From: Botryococcus braunii
Taxonomy: Eukaryota > Chlorophyta > Trebouxiophyceae
Reading direction: 5' to 3'
Assembly: GCA_002005505.1 (NCBI GenBank)
Contig: KV908452.1
Location: 95,001 to 127,500, forward strand
DNA length: 32,500 nucleotides
Program-made: the position numbers and the translations under genes
The notes under the pieces: model-generated
Databases searched by the model: none
What the model saw: only the letters and a program-made list of their open reading frames with translations
What the model was told of the DNA's origin: nothing
In this document: positions 1 through 8,939 of the stretch, piece by piece
How the letters are laid out: every line of letters starts with the position of its first letter
Position numbering within the stretch: the stretch's first letter is position 1

Positions 1-294
1 ATTTCTCAACGATTCTCGAACCCTGACCGAAGGGTAAGCCAGAGTTTGAAACCCTTGGGATTGCTTCCAAAGGTCATGTTAATCTAAATTTACTACAAAG
101 AAAAAAGACGAGAGCCATGAATATGGTCATACACATGTAAAGTCATCCTTCAATCATTGTCATGATCATTGCAGTAGTCCCACATACGCCACACAAGCGT
201 TCAGTACAGTAACATTAAAAGAAATGCTTGCTTTATCCGGATTTTCTGGATTTTCCTAAATAGTATCCTTTTCCTGCAATATTCGGGAAATTGC

Positions 295-334
<40 letters not shown>

Positions 335-1546
335 ACACACATCTTGAGAGCATTTGCCCTAACCAACTATGTTGACCTCTGATCGATATTGTGAGGAAAC
401 TCGCGGGTAAACGTCTTCAACATCAGATTCAAAGCATACGAATATCACATACGTAAATAAACATTTATGACTAAACTTGTTCAAGGCATACTCAACGTGC
501 AGTTGCGCAACGTGCAAATTGCATCTCGTTGACGACCCTCTAGGCAGTCATAAACAAGACATAAATAATTTACCGATCGTTTCGATGGAAAAAAAATGTA
601 GGACCGGTCATCACCGGGATGGATGCATCATTGGGTTTTATTCCCAAAGCTGACATATTTGCTGGAATATTTCAGAGCAAGACTTTCTTAACCTCCGAGG
701 TCAACTGAGCAATACCACTTTGAATACTGTAGTATATAAGGGACGAGATCAGTTGAAACTCACTTGGGAACACCAAAGGATAACGGTCCAAAGTGCACTT
801 TGGAACTTTTGATGTCTGAATCTTACCAGGGTTTGCGAGCAATGTACAAGTTTGCCTTGCAGTGGTCTGTCTGGAACGGCGTTCGAAGAGCTTCTGTTCG
901 GAAGGTACTGACTACCGTTGGATACTGCCGTGGGCTTCCGTTTGGTCTGTATGAATAAACACGTTTTGTCAGCTGCAAATACTCTTCGACCCTCATCATA
1001 CCAATACTTAATTTATGAAACGTGTCATCCGCAAGAGCATTAGCCTTGAGGACAAGTGTAGGCAGGCGTTGATGTGCTTTCACGAGTAAAGCTACATCAT
1101 TGGAAAAAAACTACAAAAAGGCTCGACAAGCTTTCGGAAACCAAACCATAAATATGAGAGGATGAAAGGAAGAAAGGAAGGAAGGAGGAAGTTTTACATC
1201 CAGGACCAGCCACTACCGCTGAAGGGATGACGATATAACTGTTTAAAATCTATATCCACCACTAAGAGTTGGATGTCCCAGAAGCGAAGGAACGACATTG
1301 GTTATTGATATACCTTCGGAGTTAGACTTGTATCGAACCTCAGTCCCGTTCCCGGCACACACCAAATGTTGACCAACAACACCTGAAATGGTGCAATAAT
1401 AAAACCTGCGTTGGAATCGAATTAGTAGAAATCCTTGTATGATATCGGTTGTCGGCAATGTAGATGGGCTCTTGTATTCTTTCTCTGTAGAGGTGAACGA
1501 CCTCGGATATGAGTGTACTCCCTGGGGGTCAGCGATATCAATATGG
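1..1546. other. No recognisable gene
   Basis: I see no gene here. Short open frames at 764-958 (+), 823-1083 (-) and 1243-1560 (-) have no recognisable motif, and the first two overlap on opposite strands. The stretch is AT-rich with a long poly-A run at 296-333 and a purine-rich patch near 1160-1190. Confidence 0.6.
296..341. repeat. Poly-A run followed by (AC)n
   Basis: 38 consecutive A residues (296-333) run directly into about four AC units. This could be the tail of a retroposed sequence (plus strand), but no element body or target duplication is visible upstream. It may equally be a simple repeat. Confidence 0.9.
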
Positions 1547-1802
1547 CCTAGAAAGAACATGGCCTTGAAAGGCTCGCCGGGGGAAAACTCACGTTTAGTA
1601 AAGTGTACCGGAATCTTTAACGAGCGCTGTCATCGAAAGTAGGCTTCCGAATCGGAACCCTATTTTTTGAGGGACTACAACCTAGAAAGAACATGGCCTT
1701 GAAAGGCTCGCCAGGGGAAAACTCACGTTTAGTAAAGTGTACCGGAATCTTTAACGAGCGCTGCCATCGAATCGGAACCCTATTTTTTGAGGGACTACAA
1801 CC
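1547..1802. repeat. Two-copy tandem duplication (134/121 bp)
   Basis: The block 1547-1680 is repeated at 1681-1802, starting with the same CCTAGAAAGAACATGG. The two copies differ by a few substitutions and by a roughly 13-bp segment, around the GTAGGCTTCC of copy 1, that is missing from copy 2. The near-identity indicates a recent duplication. No coding content is apparent. Confidence 0.9.
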
Positions 1803-2261
1803 ACTGAAACTAGTTTAGAATACTCTTTATAATTAAAGTTAATATTTGTTACGGTATAGGGGGCGTCGAAGGCTCTCGTGAAGCCCCCCAGGCCTGCACG
1901 TGCAGAACTCCCTACTAATTATTGGTTATACTATTTTTTGTATCAACTCGGACGGTCGGAATTGCTACAGCTTGGTGTCCGGATGTGGGGCCCGCCACCC
2001 AGGATAGTCGATATGTCCCTAGTAAAGGCTATGCATATGACTTCAAACGTCTGGTCGATTCTCAGGAGGACCTGCAGCATCACCTTCTAGAAGAGGTGGT
2101 GCCAGTGCTTATACACGTATGCGAGTGAATTGCCCATGTCGTGCGCACGCCATGTACTCCCCCACCTTAGACTAATGATTTTGGGGCCGTCATGGGCCCT
2201 TCTCCAACAAAATATGAGGGCTCCCTACCTCAGGTTACTCAGGCTTGGCATATAGGTGTCT
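1803..2261. other. No recognisable gene
   Basis: Overlapping 68-70 codon frames (1878-2090 and 1922-2128, both +) occupy different reading frames and show no known motif. I do not regard either as a gene. Confidence 0.5.
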
Positions 2262-2517
2262 TGCTTTCTAAGACTTCAAGCATTGGGGCCACCTTACGTG
2301 GGAAGATGTGAAGTGCCTGGTTCACTACTTTTACGCGCTCTGGTAATGTCGTATGTGCCACCTCTGTTGGTAAACTTGCGTCTCTTCTTGGAAAATGCAT
2401 TCATGTGCAGTACTGGGGGGGGGGGAGCTTGGCTTGGAAGTCAGCGCCACAAAACACACGCAGTTAAACGAGCACACACGGCAAAACGTTCATGCGCGCA
2501 CTTCAGTCCCATGGATC

Positions 2518-2603
2518 AATGCGTGTGTGAAGGTATGTCACTCAGTATGCATGCAATTCCGGAATTGCATGCATACTGAGTGACATACCTTCACACACGC
2601 ATT
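2518..2603. repeat. 86-bp perfect palindrome
   Basis: The 43 bases 2518-2560 are the exact reverse complement of 2561-2603, with no spacer (centre AATTCC/GGAATT). It lies about 15 bp before a (CA)n tract of more than 200 bp. Such a sequence can extrude as a cruciform and is usually unstable in cloning and replication. Confidence 0.95.
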
Positions 2604-2617
2604 CCCCCCAACAAAAC

Positions 2618-2623
2618 ACACAC

Positions 2624-2694
<71 letters not shown>

Positions 2695-2754
2695 CACGCG
2701 CACACACACACACACATACACGCACGCACACACACACACATACACGCATGCACG

Positions 2755-2843
<89 letters not shown>

Positions 2844-2872
2844 ACACACACACACAAACATGCGTGAGCGCG
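2618..2872. repeat. (CA)n microsatellite, interrupted
   Basis: About 250 bp of CA repeats with GCAC, ATAC and AGAC interruptions. Alternating purine-pyrimidine sequence of this length can adopt Z-DNA. The Thr-His and Val-Cys frames across it are artefacts of the repeat. Confidence 0.95.
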
Positions 2873-3110
2873 CGCCAACACAAAGCACATGTCGTTAACT
2901 GCAGCCATTATTTGCGGGAGGTGCAGTACTTTATTGTGCAGTTCTGCACATGAATGCACTAGTGCCTGCCTGTCTCTATTGGTGTGAGGTCTGGCGTCTG
3001 CGGGTGTCTCCCCAGCTGGGCGTAGGCCTCCTTGCGAAGGATTTTTAAAAAAAAAATGAGTTTTTCGCTTTGGTATGGATTATCCTTGGGGTTCATCCGA
3101 CGGTCGGCAC

Positions 3111-3868
3111 TGATGTGCTCCATGCCGAGGTCAATGTTTCTCCCCGTAGCATATTTGCTTCATGCTTGTGGTCATCTTTTGGAACTCTCATGTGGCTCTC
3201 CCAACAGACCACTTGTGTGCACGTATTCATAGGGACTTTTGCTACTATGGCATTACGACTCGTTTTCCGTCATGGCCATGACGGCTTATTTAATGTCAGT
3301 CCTTCGACGCTTAGGTTACCCCCATGAGATTTATTGTCAGCGCCCGCATCCAGTTTACTTGGTTGCCATTTTATCACTCATAGTTATGCCTTCCTTAAAT
3401 TTAGGTTTTCGCCATGTCTCCCCTCTCGAGCAGGGGATCTGCAGGGCTTAGCGAGCTTGATTAGACCTCACGGATCCCCGGCTCTGTATACAGTATACAT
3501 ATGTGCGGTGGTTTGAGCGTCCTATCATCTATCTTTGGATATCAAAAATAGATGATAAAGATACGGGAGGGAGCGCTGAGCCTTGGTATACCAAGGCTCA
3601 GCGCTCCCATACCCCAATCTTTATCATCCATCATTTGATGGTACCCATGTTCGGCTTTATCTCAGGTTTCGTTTATATGTTCATGGCCTTCCCATTGTTA
3701 TCATGATATGAAAATTTTTCAAAGCCAGGATGATCTCCCTACTGATCTGAGACAGTCAACAACCTTTTCCAGTTTGAGGCAAATATTCTACAAAAATGGC
3801 AAGAAGCCTCTTTTTTACATGTTTTTTTTCCATGGTTTTTCTGAACCGTGGTGCTAGGAACTGCAGTG
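3111..3868. other. No recognisable gene; holds a strong palindrome
   Basis: Several short plus-strand frames (3032-3232, 3070-3327, 3239-3451, 3503-3706) overlap in different phases without a motif. The notable content is the palindrome at 3569-3608 and a short CGTCATGGCCATGACG inverted repeat near 3269-3284. Confidence 0.5.
3569..3608. repeat. 40-bp perfect palindrome in a longer imperfect hairpin
   Basis: 3569-3588 is the exact reverse complement of 3589-3608 (centre GGTATACC). The pairing continues imperfectly outward: GATGATAAAGAT at 3551 pairs with ATCTTTATCATC ending near 3628. It is a cruciform or hairpin candidate with no gene attached. Confidence 0.9.
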
Positions 3869-3888
3869 CAACTGCACTTCAAGTGGTA

Positions 3889-4258
3889 GTGCAGTACTAA
3901 AGGTGTACCGGATTAATATTAGCACCGGATAAACCGTACGCTCAGCCGTACCCTGGCTTCCCTGGGTAGAAGACGTCTCGGGGGCTCACCCCCCCCCCCC
4001 CCCGGGTGCAGTACTAAAAGTGTACCGGATTAATGTTAGCATCGGATGAACCGTACGCTCAGCCGTACCCTGGCTACCCTGGGTAGAGGACATCTCGGGG
4101 GCTCTCCCCCCCACCGCCCCCCCCCCCCCCCCGGGTGCAGTAATAAAAGTGTACCGGATTAATATTAGCACCGGATGACCCGTACGCTCAGCCGTACCCT
4201 GGCTACCCTGGGTAGAGGACGTCTCGGGCGCCGCCCCCCCCTCCCCGCCACCGCCTTC
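3889..4258. repeat. Three-copy tandem array with poly-C tracts
   Basis: Units begin at 3889, 4006 and 4135 with GTGCAGTA(C/A)TAAA, followed by GTGTACCGGATTAAT and the CGTACGCTCAGCCGTACCC block. Unit length differs (117 and 129 bp) mainly through the poly-C tracts. Each unit contains CGTACG and GTACC palindromic motifs. Confidence 0.9.
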
Positions 4259-4275
4259 CCTCTCTCCATTAAACG

Positions 4276-4660
4276 GATGAAGTGTTTCCACTGTCCCCCT
4301 CCCACCAACCCCGGCCAATTGGTCAAAAAACTTGCAAGGATCGGGGAGAGGCAACAGTTGTTAGCTTGGCACCCTACCAAATGGATGGATTAAAAGGATG
4401 CATCATGCGTCATATGAAGTGTTTCCACAGTCCCCCTCCCACCACCCTCGGCCAATTGGTCAAAAAACTTGCAAGGCTAGAAGAGGGTCAACAGTTGTTA
4501 GCTTGGTACCCTGCTAAATGGATGGATTAAATGGATGCATCACGCATCATATGAAGTGTTTCCACTGTCCCCCTCCCACCACCCTTGGCCAATTGGTCAA
4601 AAAACTTGCAAGGCTTAGAGGCAGCAGTCGTTAGCTTGGTACCCCGCCAAAATGGGCAGC
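4276..4660. repeat. 137-bp tandem array, about 2.8 copies
   Basis: AGTGTTTCCAC recurs at 4281, 4418 and 4555, exactly 137 bp apart. Each copy carries CCAATTGGTCAAAAAACTTG and a GGATGCATCA(T/C)GC block. The unit is unrelated to the array immediately before it. Confidence 0.9.
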
Positions 4661-5129
4661 AAATCTGATCACAATGGCCGATCAGCTGCAGTGAACGGGC
4701 CCGATCAGCAAAGAATCCTTTACAAAAGATGCAAAGGTTGTTTGCTACTGCCAATTACAGCCACCACTAGCACCTACAAAAGTGGCCGAGGCCCATGCAT
4801 AAATTCCCGTAGAGGAACTCCCAGAAGTGCACACATTACATGTGTGTCATTCGCGCACCACTGCTGGCTCCTGCTTTGGCCCTGAATCCATTGCTATTAT
4901 TGGACTATACATGCCATGTGTTGACTGTTCGATGGCTGTGACTGCATGCATGGTGGCTACTTTCCATTTCGGTTTGCGCAGGTGACAGCTCTCCTTGAAG
5001 ATGTCTGTCCTTGCTGTTTTTGGGAACCCGGATAGGCCTCCAACAGCACCTTGGCAACCAAAGACTTGCCCTCCTTCCCACTGTGGTACGATTCGCAAAC
5101 CGTACACTGTACGAAACCGTACAATTCGC
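4661..5129. other. Left flank of the retrotransposon, no gene seen
   Basis: No gene is recognised. The last 40 bases contain repeated CCGTACA/TTCGCAAA motifs. The flank ends in TTCGC, then AAAT at the element junction (5130-5133). The right flank resumes after AAAT at 13461, so the empty site can be read as ...ATTCGC-AAAT-CCCTCATC.... No target-site duplication is present. Confidence 0.6.
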
Positions 5130-5376
5130 AAATTCCATTGCCACGGGAGGGCTAGTAAACCCCCAGAAGGATTGACTAAGGGCGAACAAGCACGTGACTC
5201 CAGATCACGAATGGACAATCAAAGATATTTCAGGTGAAACAACGGTGGAACAGGCTCGTTGATATAGAAAACCAAAGGAAAGAATTCAAACAAGCAACTG
5301 ACGAAACCAATAGGTGGGTCCCTCCCTCTTGACTGATATTCCCGGGGGACGGGTGGCTCTACGCACCTTCATTGGT
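5130..5376 (+). repeat. Split direct repeat A1
   Basis: This 247-bp sequence forms the left end and is repeated at 13068-13314 with about 5 substitutions by eye. It starts AAATTCCATTGCC and ends CGCACCTTCATTGGT. It probably also contains the gag promoter and 5' leader, since the first gag ATG lies 58 bp beyond it. Confidence 0.95.
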
Positions 5377-5434
5377 ATCAGTGGCCGTCGCCAGTGGTTT
5401 GGGTAATATAAGACGATATTGCGAGCTTCGAAGC

Positions 5435-6069
5435 ATGGAGTTTGGTGCCAAAGCACCTGGGAGGTTTTCAGGGCAGTTCGAAGCCTGGGCAGCGAACTTA
5501 GAGGCCCCAGACGAGCTTGGGGTGCAAGCCCCGCCGAGTAAGACGTTACGTAGCGTGTTGTTAAGCAGGGAGGGAACCCCACATAAGCTTTACGAAGTGG
5601 CAGCTGTTCATTTCGGCGACATTAATGCTCTGACGCAATTTGGGAAGTTAGTATGTAAGACGGCGGTTCGGTCCCCGGGGGACGCTCCGCACACTGTGGT
5701 TGTCGTGCATACTAGTCTGGTCAGCGCAGGTCGCGCATACTCTGAGGCTGTATTTAAAAACCCAGAGGCAGTAGCCCAGTTTGATCCTGAGAGGGTGCTA
5801 TTGACGCCTCCATCAATATTCGACAAGCTAGACCGGGTGTTTGTCACGAAGATAGAGCCTCCGGCAGCGTGGGTGGGATACAGCGCGCAGATTGCCAAAC
5901 AAAGTCTTGGTTCGCCGCCAGCGAAAGTAACAAAAAAGGTAAAAACCAAAGAATTGAAGGCACAAGCAAGAGATCAAGAAGCCGCTCAAGCAGTGCGTCT
6001 TCGTCACAGTCCGAAGAGGACAGAAAGAAGCCTAGAACCGAAGCAGAGAAAGTGGCCCAAGTCAACAAG
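5435..6069 (+). CDS. Gag-like ORF, first exon (possible -1 frameshift)
   Basis: This is the first ORF of the retroelement and the expected place for Gag. I chose the ATG at 5435; the frame is open upstream to 5372 but has no other ATG. No domain is recognised. The N-terminal ~165 residues look like a compact domain, followed by a Lys/Ser/Arg-rich tail. The original frame runs to a TAA at 6073. A second frame gives a more protein-like Ser/Arg- and Glu-rich tail (TSKRSRSRSSSASSSQSEED) that runs in frame to a strong donor (AACAAG/GTAAGT at 6069/6070). The two frames meet at A-AAA-AAG (5932-5938), a classic -1 slippery heptamer in the correct phase. A homopolymer indel would explain it equally well. 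Confidence 0.6.
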
Positions 6070-7385
6070 GTAAGTTATTTTTAAGCACGGCAAATTTTGG
6101 TTGGCTGAAGATTGTTTTATGTTGGCCCAAGGGCATGATTGATTGTGCTGCTGCAATGAGTTAAACCTGTGTGGCATGCTAACGCTGTGAGACCTATCCA
6201 GGGGAGCAAGGGACCTGAGGGATGCAAAAGTAGGGATAGAGTTAGTTGTTGTGAGCGGTGAGTGGTGGGAGAGTGAGGTAAATCAGGTTAGCTAAGTAAG
6301 GGGGGCATATCCCTTGGAGAGGGGGGAAGAAAAACGGTGCTGCGATGGCAGGGCAGCAACAGGTGCCAAAAGGGATTGGATCATCTTGCAGAAAGGATGG
6401 GGCTGGAGGGCAGAGACCAGCCAGGAGACCTGGGCTGGGAGGGGTGGGCTGTGACCCTGGAGGCTAAAGGAATAAGACGGTGATGCCAGGTAGGGCAGCG
6501 GGAGGTGCCCAAGGGGGCTGGATCCTCGTGGAGAGAGGATGGAGCTGGATGGTAAGGTGCCCAAGGGGGCTGGATCCTTGTGGAGAGAGGATGGAACTGG
6601 ATGGTATTTGCCCAGCAAGACAAATGGATTAAAAGATTGGTCCAATGGTGCTGCCATGGTGGGGCAGCGGGAGGTGCCCAAGGGGGCTAGATCCTCGTGG
6701 AGAGAGGATGGAGCTGGATGGTAAGGTGCCCAAGGGGGCTGGATCCTCGTGGAGAGAGGATGGAACTGGATGGTATTTGCCCATCAAGGCAAATGGAATA
6801 GAAGATTGGTCCAATGGTGCTGCCATGGTGGGGCAGCGGGAGGTGCCCAAGGGGGCTGGATCCTCGTGGAGAGAGGATGGAGCTGGATGGTATTTGACCA
6901 GCAAGGCAGACGGAAGCAGGGATGTTGTTAAGACAGAGCAACCCTTGTGAACTAAGTAGGCTTAGCACACAACTGTACAGCAAATTTAAGGCACATTGAG
7001 GTTGGATTCTAAACACACATAGATGTACTTGCAGTTACATAACCACATAAAGGGATATAGGTGTTATACTTTCATTTGTAAAATCCTGTCGTTTAACCAG
7101 CAGGACAGTCAGTCCAAGGACCTGACATAAGGTACAAAAAAAAATGTACAGTGAAGGTAAGTGATACTGCTATGCTAGATTACAAACAGACGTGCTGTAC
7201 AGGATTACATAGAGAGGTGGTGGAAGATCACGCAGTCACATGTTCCTCAATATCGCTAGCTTAGGAGGGTTGCCAGGTGTTGGGCAGGTTAGATGGTAAC
7301 AAGGCAAGGAATAGCAGAAGGGACCAGTTAGGCGCTGGTATCTGCTATGGCGATGCATGGAGGCTGAGGTAAGCCAGGGGCGCAG
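6070..7385 (+). other. Probable gag intron 1
   Basis: It begins with GTAAGT after AACAAG at 6069. The proposed acceptor is GCGCAG at 7385, chosen because it keeps phase 0 into the next coding block; a nearby CGCCAG at 7396 would give another phase. It contains the 169-bp minisatellite and otherwise no coding signal. The minus-strand Pro/Ser/Leu-rich frames at 6292-7016 arise from the minisatellite. Confidence 0.5.
6492..6905. repeat. 169-bp minisatellite with a ~52-bp inner repeat
   Basis: GGGGCAGCGGGAGGTGCCC recurs at about 6492, 6661 and 6830, exactly 169 bp apart, for about 2.5 units. Within each full unit a ~52-bp module (GGTGCCCAAGGGGGCTGGAT ...) occurs twice. It lies inside the inferred gag intron. 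Each module contains GGTAAGGTG or GGTATTTG, so the array adds potential splice-donor-like sequences. Confidence 0.92.
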
Positions 7386-7677
7386 GGCAGCGCCAGGGAC
7401 AAAATCAAGGCCTTGGAGGAGAGGGTGGCACCAGCTACTAAGAGCGAGAATACAGAGAAATGGCGGGATCTGGCCAGGAGGGCAGCAGAACTGCGACAGG
7501 ACTGCAGCAAGGCATACGGGAAGACGGAAAGGGGAGCGACAGACCTTTACAAGAAGGCACTGGCACTGGCTGCAGCAGAGCTCAAGCAGGGCAAAGAACC
7601 TGGTTAATGGAGAATATGCAGACTTGTCCATAGAGGCTTGGTTTTCAGATATGAAGAAGCTGGAAGCTAAGAAAAAG
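7386..7677 (+). CDS. Gag-like coding exon 2 (frame change inside)
   Basis: Residues from GSARDKIKALEERV onward form a charged, Ala-rich, probably helical segment (EKWRDLARRAAELRQ and LYKKALALAAAELKQ), plausible as coding sequence. That frame ends at a TAA at 7605. The next coherent stretch (ADLSIEAWFSDMKKLEAKKK) is in the +1 frame and ends exactly at a donor, AAAAAG/GTAAGT (7677/7678). A +1 shift, a missing micro-intron or a mutation near 7600 is needed to join them. No domain is recognised. Confidence 0.5.
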
Positions 7678-7736
7678 GTAAGTGATTAGCCAGCCACGGG
7701 ATAATACATCACTTTCAGAAGTCTGCTAGGCTAAGA

Positions 7737-7786
7737 GGAGAGAGAGAGAGGCAGAGAGAGAGAGAGAGAGAAGGGGGGGGGGGGTT
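7737..7786. repeat. (GA)n tract followed by poly-G
   Basis: An interrupted GA run is followed by about 11 G residues, inside the inferred gag intron 2 (7678-7925). Confidence 0.9.
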
Positions 7787-7925
7787 TAGAACTATGTAGG
7801 CCAGAACAACATTTCCACAAGTTCATGCATGCATATACTGTGTGATTGTTTGAAGCCAGTGGTGAGGCTGGAGGGATTATTCTCCACGTTGGGCGTATCC
7901 CCTAGACAAAAGGTTGCATCTGCAG

Positions 7926-7998
7926 GTTTTCATAGAAGGTGGTCGCACAGTTAGTAGAGAGCTGCAAGGGAGCAACATCATGCTATTACTCTATGGTG
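7926..7998 (+). CDS. Gag-like coding exon 3 (short)
   Basis: The acceptor CATCTGCAG ends at 7925 and phase 0 matches the previous donor. It reads VFIEGGRTVSRELQGSNIML and continues to LLLYG, followed by a donor-like GTAAGC at 7999. The connection from here to the zinc-finger segment at 8466-8939 could not be resolved by phase, so this exon is tentative. Confidence 0.4.
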
Positions 7999-8465
7999 GT
8001 AAGCGTCCACAGACACTTAGGAACTATGGGAGTGCAGTTACAACAGCAACGCCAGAGTTGCAGGATAACAGGCTGGCTGGGCTGAGAGGGCAAGCATTAG
8101 GAAGGTCAGGGGCACATGAGGGAGTAAAACTGAGGCAGTCACACCGGTTGGTGCAGTGTAAAAATGTCAATTAGCATGCAGGGGTGGGAACAGCCTTGGC
8201 TGCAAGGTCTGGGATGAGGAGGTTGGCAGGCTGGTGCAAGGCAAGTGACTGGAGCCCCTAGGGGCTAAGGGGGGGGGGGGCGCGCTAAACATGACTTGCT
8301 TGCGACCAGATGGATACTTGGGCTTATTGTATTTGGAAAACATATTGAGTTGGTGGTGGAGTGGGCATGGAGGCAAGCGAGTGGGGTCCGGACGGTGGAC
8401 GATCATGAGAGAGAGTCGGTGGGGAGACCTCCCGGAGACACACGGATAAGGAAGGGTGGCAATGG

Positions 8466-8939
8466 GTGCAAGGATGCAAGGCTAAGGAGAGAAATATGGT
8501 ACAAGAATGGCATGGGACGCAGGCTGGAGAGATAATCGGCTTGCTGGACTACTTGTTTGCCGAACACTGGGAGCTGCACTGCGCCCAGTTAAGAAAGCTG
8601 GCATACGAAGCTGGGCGGGAACAGCTAGCATCTCAACTGCTGGCGGTAAACGTTCAACGTGCCGCACCCGTGCCAAGCTACGTACCCAACTACAGGCCAC
8701 CGGCAGGGAGAGGGCGTGGATTCCCGGCGGGTGGAAGAGCACGGAAGGAATTAGAAAATGGAGGGTACGACCTTACCCATTATCCCAATGCCAAACCGGA
8801 GCCCATGCACTGCTGCAGGGGCTGGTGGCTGGATGGGGTGTGTAATGCCACTGCAGGGATGGATGGCTGTAAATTTCAACATGCCCCTACCCACAGAGGT
8901 CAGGGGATGGCATCCACAAGTGCCCAGCCAAGGCTATGA
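8466..8939 (+). CDS. Gag 3' segment with CCCH-type zinc finger
   Basis: The frame is open from 8466 and the first in-frame ATG is at 8496. An upstream acceptor may instead join it to earlier gag exons. It contains a helical region (LLDYLFAEHWELHCAQLRKL), an Arg/Gly-rich linker (PPAGRGRGFPAGGRAR), then a C-x8-C-x8-C-x3-H arrangement (about 8817-8880) resembling a CCCH zinc finger, a plausible RNA-binding nucleocapsid-like function. The stop TGA (8937-8939) overlaps the pol ATG (8936) as ATGA, so pol may be translated by reinitiation or from another transcript. The spacing of the second and third Cys is wider than in canonical CCCH fingers. Confidence 0.65.
   Translation: MQGCKAKERNMVQEWHGTQAGEIIGLLDYLFAEHWELHCAQLRKLAYEAGREQLASQLLAVNVQRAAPVPSYVPNYRPPAGRGRGFPAGGRARKELENGGYDLTHYPNAKPEPMHCCRGWWLDGVCNATAGMDGCKFQHAPTHRGQGMASTSAQPRL

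Larger units (their letters stand above)
2262..3110 (+). repeat. Dispersed repeat, copy 1 (interrupted)
   Basis: Two blocks, about 2280-2400 and 2960-3110, match 23640-23770 and 23790-23965 in the same order and orientation. Shared strings include GTGCCACCTCT, TTGCGTCTCTTCTTGG and ATCCTTGGGGTTC. In this copy the blocks are separated by the 86-bp palindrome and the (CA)n tract. In the other copy only about 20-30 bp lie between them. No protein is recognisable. The copy at 23640-23965 abuts the truncated end of a Helitron-like helicase gene, so this may be the end region of a mobile element. Confidence 0.7.

Noticed and set aside
2538..2959. Long Thr-His and Val-Cys open frames
   Set aside because: They are translations of (CA)n on either strand; the same applies at 16843-17730, 17603-18103, 24169-24794 and 27400-27786.
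4847..5218. 123-codon minus-strand frame at the element boundary
   Set aside because: It crosses the insertion junction at 5130 and has no motif, so it cannot be an ancestral gene in this form.
6292..7016. Minus-strand Pro/Ser-rich frames in the gag intron
   Set aside because: They follow the 169-bp minisatellite and lack a start context or motif.
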